A stretch of DNA of 64,000 nucleotides from assembly GCA_038043245.1 (NCBI GenBank), contig JBBTCH010000010.1, positions 1 to 64,000 on the forward strand, in the 5' to 3' direction. The notes beneath the pieces are model-generated. The model saw only the letters and a program-made list of their open reading frames with translations, was not told the origin of the DNA and did no database searches. How positions within the stretch are numbered: position 1 is the stretch's first letter; each line of letters starts with the position of its first letter. The translations under genes were made by a program, and so were the position numbers. Below are positions 53,410-60,893 of the stretch, in pieces. This stretch comes from JACPFV01 sp038043245. Its GTDB lineage: Bacteria > Pseudomonadota > Gammaproteobacteria > Nevskiales > Nevskiaceae.

Positions 53410-53493
53410 GTCATGCCCGCGAAGGCGGGCATCCAATGTTTCTGTTGATTCGACTCAAGACGAAATTGGATTCCCGTCTGCACGGGAATGACA
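53410..53493. repeat. Palindromic repeat doublet (GTCAT...CCAAT / ATTGG...ATGAC)
   Basis: Two palindromes, GTCATGCCCGC-GAA-GGCGGGCAT-CCAAT (53410-53436) and ATTGGA-TTCCCGTCTGCACGGGAA-TGAC (53465-53492), face each other across a short spacer, giving a larger inverted repeat. The first is the same type as 71-98. It lies between msrC and purL. Confidence 0.75.
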
Positions 53494-53497
53494 GAAT

Positions 53498-56400
53498 TTA
53501 TTTGGCCCATTTGCGCGCATTCACGAACATCTGGAACCACGGCGTCTTGTCGTTCCAGCGCTGCGGCCACCACGATCCTGTGGTGCCTGCGATGGTTCTT
53601 TCTGGATGCGGCATCAGGATGGTCACGCGGCCGTCGGCGTTGCAGATCGCCGTCACGCCTTCGGGTGAGCCGTTGGGGTTCGCCGGATAACGCTGCGCCA
53701 CTTCGCCCTGGTGTGTGATGAAACGCATCGCGACCTGATGGTTGGCCTGCATCGTGTGCAGGTCAGCAGGCTGTGCGAATTCGGGACGGCCTTCGCCGTG
53801 CGCCACCGCGATCGGCATGCGCGCACCTTCCATGCCGGCGAAGAACAGGGATTTCGATGGCAGGATCTCGACCTGCGTCCAACGCGCCTCGAACTGTTCG
53901 CTGCGGTTGCGGCGAAACATCGGCCAGTGCGAGGCGCCCGGCACGATGTCCTTGAGCGAGGCGAACATCTGACAGCCGTTGCAAACCCCGAGCGCGAAAC
54001 GGTCGGGCCGCGCGAGGAAGGTCTGGAACTCGGTGCGAGCGCGTTCGTTGAACAGAATGGTTTTCGCCCAGCCCTGCCCAGCGCCGAGCACGTCGCCATA
54101 AGAGAATCCGCCGCACGCGGCGAGGCCGGCGAACTCGGCGAGTTTCACGCGGCCCTCGAGGATGTCGGACATGTGCACGTCCACCGACTCGAAGCCCGCG
54201 GCATCGAAGGCGTAGGCCATTTCGATCTGGCCGTTGACGCCCTGCTCGCGCACGATCGCCACCTTCGGCCGCCGCGTGCGCGCCGGAGCGGCTTCGAGCT
54301 TGAAACTCAAGCGCACCGACAGGCCGGGGTCATCCTTCGCGCCGGCAGACTGGAATTCCTCGTCCGCACACGCCGGGTTGTCACGCAGCCTGGCCATGCG
54401 ATGACTGGTTTCGGCCCAAAGCCGGTAAAGCACCTCGCGTGATTCGCGGCAAGCGCCGCCAACACTGATGCGGTCGTCATCGGCCAGCGTGCCGATGTCT
54501 TCGGCTACGAGGCCTGCATCGCCCGCTTCGGCCAGCATCGCCTGGGCATCGGCGGCGCGCACCTGCAGCACCATGCCCAGTTCCTCGCTGAACAACGCCG
54601 CCGTGTCACTGACGGTCAGCGACACGCCGCAGTGCCCGGCAAATGCCATCTCGCAAATCGTGGCGAACAGACCGCCGTCGCTGCGATCGTGATACGCCAG
54701 CACGCGGCCTGATGCATTCCACTTTTGAAGCAGACCGAATGCAGCCTTGAGTTGAGCAGGCTGATCGAGATCGGGCGGCACATCGCCGATCTGGCCGTAG
54801 ACCTGCGTCAGAATCGAACCACCGAGACGATTGCTGCCGTTGCCCAGATCAATCAGCAGCAGGCGCGTGTCGCCGGCATCCGTGCGCAACTGCGGCGTCA
54901 GCGATTGGCGCACATCGGCCACTGGCGCGAAAGCGGAGATGATCAGCGACAGCGGCGAGGTCTGAGTCTTGTCGCCCCAGACCGATTTCATCGACAGCGA
55001 ATCCTTGCCCACCGGGATTGCCAGGCCGAGTGCAGGGCACAGCTCGGCGCCGACGGCTTTCACCGTATCGAACAGACGCGCGTCCTCGTCGGCCTGACCG
55101 CAGGCGGCCATCCAGTTGGCGGACAGGCGCACATCTGAAAGTTTTGTGATGCAGGCCGCGGCGATGTTGGTCACCGCCTCGCCTACCGCCATGCGACCCG
55201 ATGCCGGCGCGTCCAACAGCGCGATCGGCGTGCGCTCGCCCATTGCCATCGCTTCGCCCGTCGTCGCCTCGAATCCGGTGGCAGTCACCGCGCAATCAGC
55301 CACCGGCACCTGCCAGGGCCCGACCATCTGCTCACGCACGGTGAGGCCGCCAACCGTGCGGTCGCCAATCGTGATGAGGAAGCTCTTGCTGCCGACCGCG
55401 GGATGGCGCAGCACGCGCGCGGCGGCGTCTTTAAAATCTATTTTCGCAATGTCGAAAGCAGCGCTGCTGCCTTGGGCGCGCGCGGTGCGGCGTTTCATCC
55501 TCGGCGGCTTGCCGAGCAGCACCGGCATGGGCATCTCGACCGCGTGGTTCTGGTCCAGCGTGTCTTCGACGACCAGCTGCCGCTCGGCTGTCGCCGTGCC
55601 GACCACCGCGAACGGGCAGCGTTCGCGGGTGCAGAATTCTTTCAAGAGTGCGATCGACTCGGAGCGCACCGCCAGCACATAGCGCTCCTGCGATTCGTTG
55701 CACCAGATCTCCATCGGCGACAGCGCAGGATCGGCGCAGAGCACGTCGCGCAGTTTGAAATGCCCGCCGCGACCGTCGGCATGCACCAGCTCCGGCAGGG
55801 CATTGGAAATGCCGCCGGCACCGACATCGTGGATCGAGAGGATGGGATTCTTCTCGCCTAGGGCCCAGCAGGCCTCGATCACTTCCTGACAGCGGCGCTG
55901 CAGTTCCGGGTTGGCGCGCTGCACCGATGCGAAATCCAGATCGGCAGTCTGCGCGCCGGTGGCGAGCGAGGAAGCAGCTCCACCGCCGAGCCCGATCAGC
56001 ATCGCCGGACCACCGAGCACAATGAGTTTCGCGCCGGCGACGACCTCGTGTTTCTCAACGTGGCCGGCGCGGATGTTGCCGTAACCGCCGGCGATCATGA
56101 TCGGCTTGTGATAACCGCGATTTCTGCCATCCGCAGTCTGCATCTCGAAGGTTCTGAAATAACCATTGAGATTGGGCCGGCCGAACTCGTTGTTGTAGGC
56201 AGCGGCGCCAATCGGCCCTTCGAGCATGATCTGCAGCGCCGACGCCATGCGCGGCGGGCGACCCAAGTCTTCTTCCCAAGGCTGCACGAAATCCGGAATG
56301 CGCAGATTGCTGACCGAGAATCCGCAGAGCCCAGCCTTGGGCTTGCCGCCGGTGCCGGTGGCGGACTCATCACGGATCTCGCCGCCGGCGCCGGTCGCCG

Positions 56401-57295
56401 CGCCCGGATGCGGCGAAATACCGGTCGGGTGGTTGTGTGTCTCGACCTTCATCAATATGTGAACCGTCTCGTCATGGCGGCGGAATACATGGTCAGCGTC
56501 GGCAAAAAACCGTGCGGCGCGGTTCCCTTCCACGACGGACGCATTGTCCTTGTAAGCCGACAGCACACCCTGCGGGCTAGCGCGGTGCGAGTCCTTGATC
56601 ATGTCGAACAGTGACTGCGATTGCGTGACACCATCCACCGTGAACTCGGCGTTGAAGATCTTGTGCCGGCAATGCTCGCTGTTGACCTGCGCGAACATCA
56701 TCAACTCGGCATCGCTGGGGTTCCTGCCGGACTTGAGCGCGTGCGCGGCGAGGTAATCCATCTCCTCGCTCGACAGCGCCAGACCCCAATCCGCGTTCGC
56801 CGCTTCAAGGGCGGGTTTGCCCCCTGCAAGCACATCCACCGTGCGCAGCTTGCGGCGCGACTGTTCGTCAAATACCCGCTGCAGCTGTGCTGGGTCAGTC
56901 AGCACTGTTTCCATCATCGGATCGTGGAGTGCTGCATAAGCGGCTGGCGGCAGTTCACGAAGCCCGTCGAACAGCAAGGCGCGACCCAGTTCGAGACGTT
57001 TGACGCCTGCCAAGCCGCAGACGCGCGCGATATCGGTGGCCTTGCTTGACCACGGCGAAAGCGTACCGAGGCGCGGCACGACGTAGACCGCTCCTGGGGC
57101 GGCAGGCAAATCGTTCGAGCCCGCGCCCAGCAAACGACGCAGGTCGACGTCGGCAACGCCTTCAACCGCACACAGGAACAGGTCGAACACCCGAACGGAC
57201 TTCAAGCCCGGCGCATGTGCGCGCAATGACGCCAGCAAGCGTTCGTTGCGAAACGCTGACCGATGCTCTTCCCCGACCAGTACGCGGACCGTCAT
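53498..57295 (-). CDS. purL: Phosphoribosylformylglycinamidine synthase
   Basis: The 1265-residue single-chain enzyme carries out the fourth step of purine synthesis, turning FGAR, glutamine and ATP into FGAM. The N-terminal PurS-like part is followed by the synthetase domain with MFAQVNSEHCRHKIFNA and KVETHNHPTGISPHPGAATG, and a C-terminal glutaminase domain with the nucleophile in LGVCNGCQMF and the closing HPERTIAGTTGSW. The length fits the long proteobacterial PurL. It is the last gene of a minus-strand unit, its ATG overlapping the MBL-hydrolase stop by four bases. Confidence 0.98.
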   Translation of the reverse strand: MTVRVLVGEEHRSAFRNERLLASLRAHAPGLKSVRVFDLFLCAVEGVADVDLRRLLGAGSNDLPAAPGAVYVVPRLGTLSPWSSKATDIARVCGLAGVKRLELGRALLFDGLRELPPAAYAALHDPMMETVLTDPAQLQRVFDEQSRRKLRTVDVLAGGKPALEAANADWGLALSSEEMDYLAAHALKSGRNPSDAELMMFAQVNSEHCRHKIFNAEFTVDGVTQSQSLFDMIKDSHRASPQGVLSAYKDNASVVEGNRAARFFADADHVFRRHDETVHILMKVETHNHPTGISPHPGAATGAGGEIRDESATGTGGKPKAGLCGFSVSNLRIPDFVQPWEEDLGRPPRMASALQIMLEGPIGAAAYNNEFGRPNLNGYFRTFEMQTADGRNRGYHKPIMIAGGYGNIRAGHVEKHEVVAGAKLIVLGGPAMLIGLGGGAASSLATGAQTADLDFASVQRANPELQRRCQEVIEACWALGEKNPILSIHDVGAGGISNALPELVHADGRGGHFKLRDVLCADPALSPMEIWCNESQERYVLAVRSESIALLKEFCTRERCPFAVVGTATAERQLVVEDTLDQNHAVEMPMPVLLGKPPRMKRRTARAQGSSAAFDIAKIDFKDAAARVLRHPAVGSKSFLITIGDRTVGGLTVREQMVGPWQVPVADCAVTATGFEATTGEAMAMGERTPIALLDAPASGRMAVGEAVTNIAAACITKLSDVRLSANWMAACGQADEDARLFDTVKAVGAELCPALGLAIPVGKDSLSMKSVWGDKTQTSPLSLIISAFAPVADVRQSLTPQLRTDAGDTRLLLIDLGNGSNRLGGSILTQVYGQIGDVPPDLDQPAQLKAAFGLLQKWNASGRVLAYHDRSDGGLFATICEMAFAGHCGVSLTVSDTAALFSEELGMVLQVRAADAQAMLAEAGDAGLVAEDIGTLADDDRISVGGACRESREVLYRLWAETSHRMARLRDNPACADEEFQSAGAKDDPGLSVRLSFKLEAAPARTRRPKVAIVREQGVNGQIEMAYAFDAAGFESVDVHMSDILEGRVKLAEFAGLAACGGFSYGDVLGAGQGWAKTILFNERARTEFQTFLARPDRFALGVCNGCQMFASLKDIVPGASHWPMFRRNRSEQFEARWTQVEILPSKSLFFAGMEGARMPIAVAHGEGRPEFAQPADLHTMQANHQVAMRFITHQGEVAQRYPANPNGSPEGVTAICNADGRVTILMPHPERTIAGTTGSWWPQRWNDKTPWFQMFVNARKWAK

Positions 57296-58053
57296 GCGAG
57301 TTCACGCCATGAAAACCCCTCGGTCTGATGCGCGCAGACCATCCAGGGTTCATCACGATCCAGCGCTTCGCAGGCAGCGGCACGCGCAAGCTGCGGCGTG
57401 TTGTTGACTTCGGACAGATGCGTCAGCAGCAGATGCTGCAGACGGGAGCAGTCCACCGCCGCCAACAAGCCCGCCGCCTGCACGTTCGACAGATGCCCGA
57501 GATCACTGCCGACGCGCTCCTTGAGCTGCCGGTGGTACGGCCCTTCGCGCAGCATCGTTTCGTCGTGGTTGAACTCCAGCATCAGCGCATCGCAGCCGCT
57601 GAGCGTCTCGCGCATGTGCGGCGTGACGTGGCCGGCGTCCGATACCGTGGCCACGCGGTGCGTTCCATCACTGAACACGTAATGGCAGGGTTCGCGTGCG
57701 TCGTGCGGCACCGGGAACGGCTGCACTTCGAGGTCACCGATGCTGAAGGCGTCGTGCGGACTCAGATTATGGATGCGCGGCACCACGGAATCCTTCCAGG
57801 CCGCGAACGTGCCGGGCGTCATCCACACCGGAACATGGTGACGGCGCGCCAGCTTGGCCACACCGTTGATGTGATCACCGTGTTCATGCGTGACCAGGAT
57901 GGCGTCGAGGTCGTCGCCCTTCACCCCCAGCCGCGCCAGCCGTGCCTCGGCCTCGTGGATCTGGAAACCGCAATCGATCATCACCAGCGTCTGGCCCGCC
58001 TGAACAAGCGCTGAGTTCCCCTTGCTGCCACTGCCGAGCGAGGCGAAACGCAT
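57292..58053 (-). CDS. Metallo-beta-lactamase fold hydrolase (YycJ-like)
   Basis: The 253-residue cytoplasmic protein has the MBL opening RFASLGSGSKGNSALV and the metal motif THEHGDH (H56, H58, D60, H61). Further ligands lie in VSDAGHVT and THLSEVNN. The GSGSKGN start is typical of YycJ/WalJ-type proteins, which in some bacteria are nucleases affecting DNA repair and cell division. The real substrate is unknown. It overlaps DUF1820 by one base and purL by four, so the three are almost certainly one operon. Confidence 0.9.
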   Translation of the reverse strand: MRFASLGSGSKGNSALVQAGQTLVMIDCGFQIHEAEARLARLGVKGDDLDAILVTHEHGDHINGVAKLARRHHVPVWMTPGTFAAWKDSVVPRIHNLSPHDAFSIGDLEVQPFPVPHDAREPCHYVFSDGTHRVATVSDAGHVTPHMRETLSGCDALMLEFNHDETMLREGPYHRQLKERVGSDLGHLSNVQAAGLLAAVDCSRLQHLLLTHLSEVNNTPQLARAAACEALDRDEPWMVCAHQTEGFSWRELA

Positions 58054-58391
58054 TATTTTTTCGCCCCGCCTCCGCTGGTGAATACCGGGAACGGGGTGAC
58101 CTTGGACCCCCCCTCGCCGCCGGCGACGATGCGCGCCAGACCGGGCTTGCTGACCTCGTCCACCCGGATCACCTGGTGCACCGGCACAAACGTGCGCGCG
58201 ACGTTCGAGAACTCTGTTTTCAGTTTTTCTTCACCCGGGTCGAGCACCACGCTGGTTTTCTCGCCGAACACCAGGGTTTCCAGTTCAATGAAGCCGAGCA
58301 ATCCGCCATGACTGACGTTGCGGCAATACACTTCGTACACCTGACCCTGGTTGTGGAAACTGACGCGGTAGAGACGGGTCTTAGTGGTCAT
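58053..58391 (-). CDS. DUF1820 family protein
   Basis: The 112-residue protein fits DUF1820: LYRVSFHNQGQVYEVYCRNV at the N-terminus, LLGFIELETLVFGEKTSVVL in the middle and HQVIRVDEVSKPG near the end. Family function is unknown, and its members are small cytoplasmic proteins of gammaproteobacteria. No strong ribosome site is seen before the ATG at 58391. It is first in the unit leading to purL, with tRNA-Ser just upstream on the same strand. Confidence 0.88.
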   Translation of the reverse strand: MTTKTRLYRVSFHNQGQVYEVYCRNVSHGGLLGFIELETLVFGEKTSVVLDPGEEKLKTEFSNVARTFVPVHQVIRVDEVSKPGLARIVAGGEGGSKVTPFPVFTSGGGAKK

Positions 58392-58446
58392 ACAATGACT
58401 GAACGAATGTCCGTGGCCAGCATGCAAAGAATCACAAGAAAAGTAG

Positions 58447-58534
58447 TGGCGGAGAGGGAGGGATTCGAACCCCCGGACCCTTGCGGGTCAACGGCTTTCG
58501 AGACCGCCGCATTAAACCGCTCTGCCACCTCTCC
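58447..58534 (-). tRNA. tRNA-Ser (anticodon CGA)
   Basis: The 88-base class II tRNA has acceptor stem GGAGAGG/CCTCTCC, anticodon loop CTCGAAA (CGA), a long variable arm (GACCCGCAAGGGTC), T-arm GGGGG-TTCGAAT-CCCTC with one imperfect pair, and an encoded CCA at 58447-58449. It reads UCG. It is divergent from mltF. Confidence 0.95.
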
Positions 58535-58552
58535 GCGAGGGGCGCATTCTAA

Positions 58553-60022
58553 ATGAAGATGAAGCGGCTGCGCCCGCCCTCACGCGCCGGATCTATCGCT
58601 GCGGCCCTCGCCGTCGTGTCGTTGACCGGTCTGGTGCTGATGTCCACCTGCTCGCCGCCAGTGCCGACCCTCGACCGCATCAAAACCCTGGGCATGCTGA
58701 AAGTCGCCACGGTCAACAGCCCGACGACCTATTACATCGGTGTGTCCGGACCGACCGGGTTTGAATACGATCTGGCACGCAGTTTCGCCGATCATCTCGG
58801 TGTCGAGCTGCAGATGCTGGTGCTGGAATCCCCCACTGCGGTTCTCAACGCCGTGAGCAGCGGCCGCGCACATCTGGGCGCAGCCGCACTAGCCGGCGAC
58901 CTCAGTTTTCCTGGCATCCGTTACTCGCGAGCCCTGCGACAAACCCAGGCCCAGCTGGTGTATCGACAAGGCAGCCCCAAGCCCAAGAGCGTCGCGGAGC
59001 TCAAAGGCCGGCTGGTGTTCCCCGCCGGCAGCGGCGCCAGCGTCGATATCAAGACCCAGCTTGCTCAGAACACCGAACTGCGGTGGAACGAGTCGGCGGA
59101 AGAGGATGCGGAAGAATTGCTGAACCGTGTCGCACTTGGAAAACTGGATTACACCATCGCCAGCTCCGGACTGGTCGCCATCACCCAGCGCTATCACCCG
59201 GAACTGCGCGCTGCGTTCGCCGCCGGGCCATCCCACGACTTGGCCTGGGCGCTCCCTTCCAACGATGAAAGCCTGCGGGTTGCCGCGACCGATTTTCTGC
59301 AGAAACTCGGCGCCAAGCAATTGGCCACGCTCAACGAGCGTCATTTCGGGCATATCTCCCAGATCAACGTGTGGAATGCCGCCTCGCTGGCGACGCACGT
59401 CAAAAACCGATTGCCGACTTATCGCAAGGATTTTGAAAAGGCGGGTACCGCCACCGACCTCGACTGGCGTTTGATCGCTGCCGTCGGCTACCAGGAATCG
59501 CATTGGGATCCGTCCGCGGTCAGCCCGACGATGGTGCGCGGCATCATGCAGATCACCACGGCAACCGCGGATTTTCTCAAGGTCGATCGGCTCAATCCCT
59601 CGCAGAGCATCGCCGGCGCTGCGCGCTATCTGGTTTACCTCAAATCGCAATTGCCGCCGGAGATCCCGGAACCGGATCGCACCTGGATGACGCTGGCGTC
59701 CTACAACATGGGCGTGGGCCATCTGCTGGACGCGCGTGAACTGGTGCGCAAGCAGAAGGGCGACCCCAACCGCTGGCTCGACGTGCGCAACGTGCTGCCA
59801 CAGCTGACGCAGTACAAGTGGTTCAGCCAGACCAAATACGGGTACGCGCGCGGCCTCGAGGCGATGACCTACGTTGCCAATATCCGCAGCTACTACGACA
59901 TGCTGGTGTGGATCACGGAGGGCAAGAAAGGCAGCAAACCGCCGGAACCCGAAGTCATCGAACTGCCGCCCTTGCCGGACAAGAACAAGCAGCCGCTGAA
60001 CATCGAAAGCCCGGTTCTCTAG
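58553..60022 (+). CDS. mltF: Membrane-bound lytic murein transglycosylase F
   Basis: The 489-residue protein combines an N-terminal SBP_bac_3-like regulatory domain (about 40-270; LKVATVNSPTTYYI, GFEYDLARSFADHLG) with a family-1 lytic transglycosylase domain (about 295-450). The catalytic residue is E315 in VGYQESHWDP, followed by RGIMQIT and ASYNMGVGHL. A hydrophobic segment near the N-terminus ends with STC33, an imperfect lipobox, so it may be anchored by lipid or by the helix. It cuts the glycan strands of peptidoglycan. Its end overlaps the ferredoxin gene by four bases. Confidence 0.95.
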   Translation: MKMKRLRPPSRAGSIAAALAVVSLTGLVLMSTCSPPVPTLDRIKTLGMLKVATVNSPTTYYIGVSGPTGFEYDLARSFADHLGVELQMLVLESPTAVLNAVSSGRAHLGAAALAGDLSFPGIRYSRALRQTQAQLVYRQGSPKPKSVAELKGRLVFPAGSGASVDIKTQLAQNTELRWNESAEEDAEELLNRVALGKLDYTIASSGLVAITQRYHPELRAAFAAGPSHDLAWALPSNDESLRVAATDFLQKLGAKQLATLNERHFGHISQINVWNAASLATHVKNRLPTYRKDFEKAGTATDLDWRLIAAVGYQESHWDPSAVSPTMVRGIMQITTATADFLKVDRLNPSQSIAGAARYLVYLKSQLPPEIPEPDRTWMTLASYNMGVGHLLDARELVRKQKGDPNRWLDVRNVLPQLTQYKWFSQTKYGYARGLEAMTYVANIRSYYDMLVWITEGKKGSKPPEPEVIELPPLPDKNKQPLNIESPVL

Positions 60023-60339
60023 GGGATTCGCAGCCGTTCGACGATTTTGCCGTTCTGCAGATGGCTCTCGATGATTTCGTCAACATCGTCTTCATCAAGG
60101 TAGGAATACCAGACGCCTTCGGGATACACCACGACGCAGGGGCCCTGCTCGCAACGGTCCATGCACCCCGCCTGATTGACGCGCACCTGGCCGGCCCCTG
60201 CAAGTCCCAGCGCCTTCACTTTCTGTTTGGCGTAGTCGCGCAATCGTGTCGCGCCCTTGTCGTTACAGCAGGTGCGATCGCCCGGTGCACGCTGGTTGCA
60301 ACAGAAAAACACATGGCGCTGGTAATAACTGCCGCTCAT
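60019..60339 (-). CDS. Thioredoxin-like [2Fe-2S] ferredoxin
   Basis: The 106-residue protein has the cysteine pattern of thioredoxin-like 2Fe-2S ferredoxins: HVFFCCNQR (C13, C14), TCCND (C24, C25), and C59, C63 and C68 in QAGCMDRCEQGPCVVVYPEG. It probably carries one cluster and a role in cytoplasmic electron transfer, but its partner is unknown. Its ATG overlaps the lptE stop by four bases, so it is translated with lptE and leuS. In E. coli holA takes this place. Confidence 0.9.
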   Translation of the reverse strand: MSGSYYQRHVFFCCNQRAPGDRTCCNDKGATRLRDYAKQKVKALGLAGAGQVRVNQAGCMDRCEQGPCVVVYPEGVWYSYLDEDDVDEIIESHLQNGKIVERLRIP

Positions 60340-60893
60340 GGCGCGCTGGCAGGCACCGGCACCACGCCCACTGGCGGTGCTGGCTCGGCAATGGCCTGCA
60401 GCGCCCTGAGCTTGGATTCCAGACGCAGCATCAACAGTTCTGCCATCTCTTCCTGGATAAAAACACGCAAGCGATCTTCCTCGGCTTCCTTGGACAACAC
60501 CTGCTGCGCGGTGAAACTGTAATCACGCGACACGGCGAGCGTGTCGGGCTCCACCAGAATTTTCCGGCCATCAAGCAGCTGGTAGCTGACCGACGTGGAA
60601 AGCCGGAACTCCACCGCCTTGCTGTCCGGCCCTATCGACAATACCGCGCGCGATTCGGAGAGCCCGGACAAGCGCAGGGTCGCGCGCGCTTCGCTGGCTT
60701 TGCCCGTGATCAGGCCACCGCGCCGGTTGATGCGCGAACGCAGGGCGATGGCGATCGGCGTTTCGCGCACGCTGTAGGGCGTCTGCACATCGATATAGAC
60801 CAGGCTCAGTGCGTCCGGCAGCGGCCGACTACCCGCCAACCCGAAACCGCAAGCGGACAGACTGAGCACAGCCAGAAGGCAGAGCGTGCGCAT
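60336..60893 (-). CDS. lptE: LPS-assembly lipoprotein LptE
   Basis: The 185-residue outer-membrane lipoprotein has a signal ending LSLSAC (Cys15) and the LptE pattern ACGFGLAGSRPLP, then VRETPIAIALRSRINRRG and a long C-terminal helix. It plugs the LptD barrel and helps insert lipopolysaccharide in the outer leaflet. The leuS-lptE order matches other gammaproteobacteria. Its ATG overlaps the leuS stop by one base. A Pro/Ala-rich extension ends the protein. Confidence 0.93.
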   Translation of the reverse strand: MRTLCLLAVLSLSACGFGLAGSRPLPDALSLVYIDVQTPYSVRETPIAIALRSRINRRGGLITGKASEARATLRLSGLSESRAVLSIGPDSKAVEFRLSTSVSYQLLDGRKILVEPDTLAVSRDYSFTAQQVLSKEAEEDRLRVFIQEEMAELLMLRLESKLRALQAIAEPAPPVGVVPVPASAP

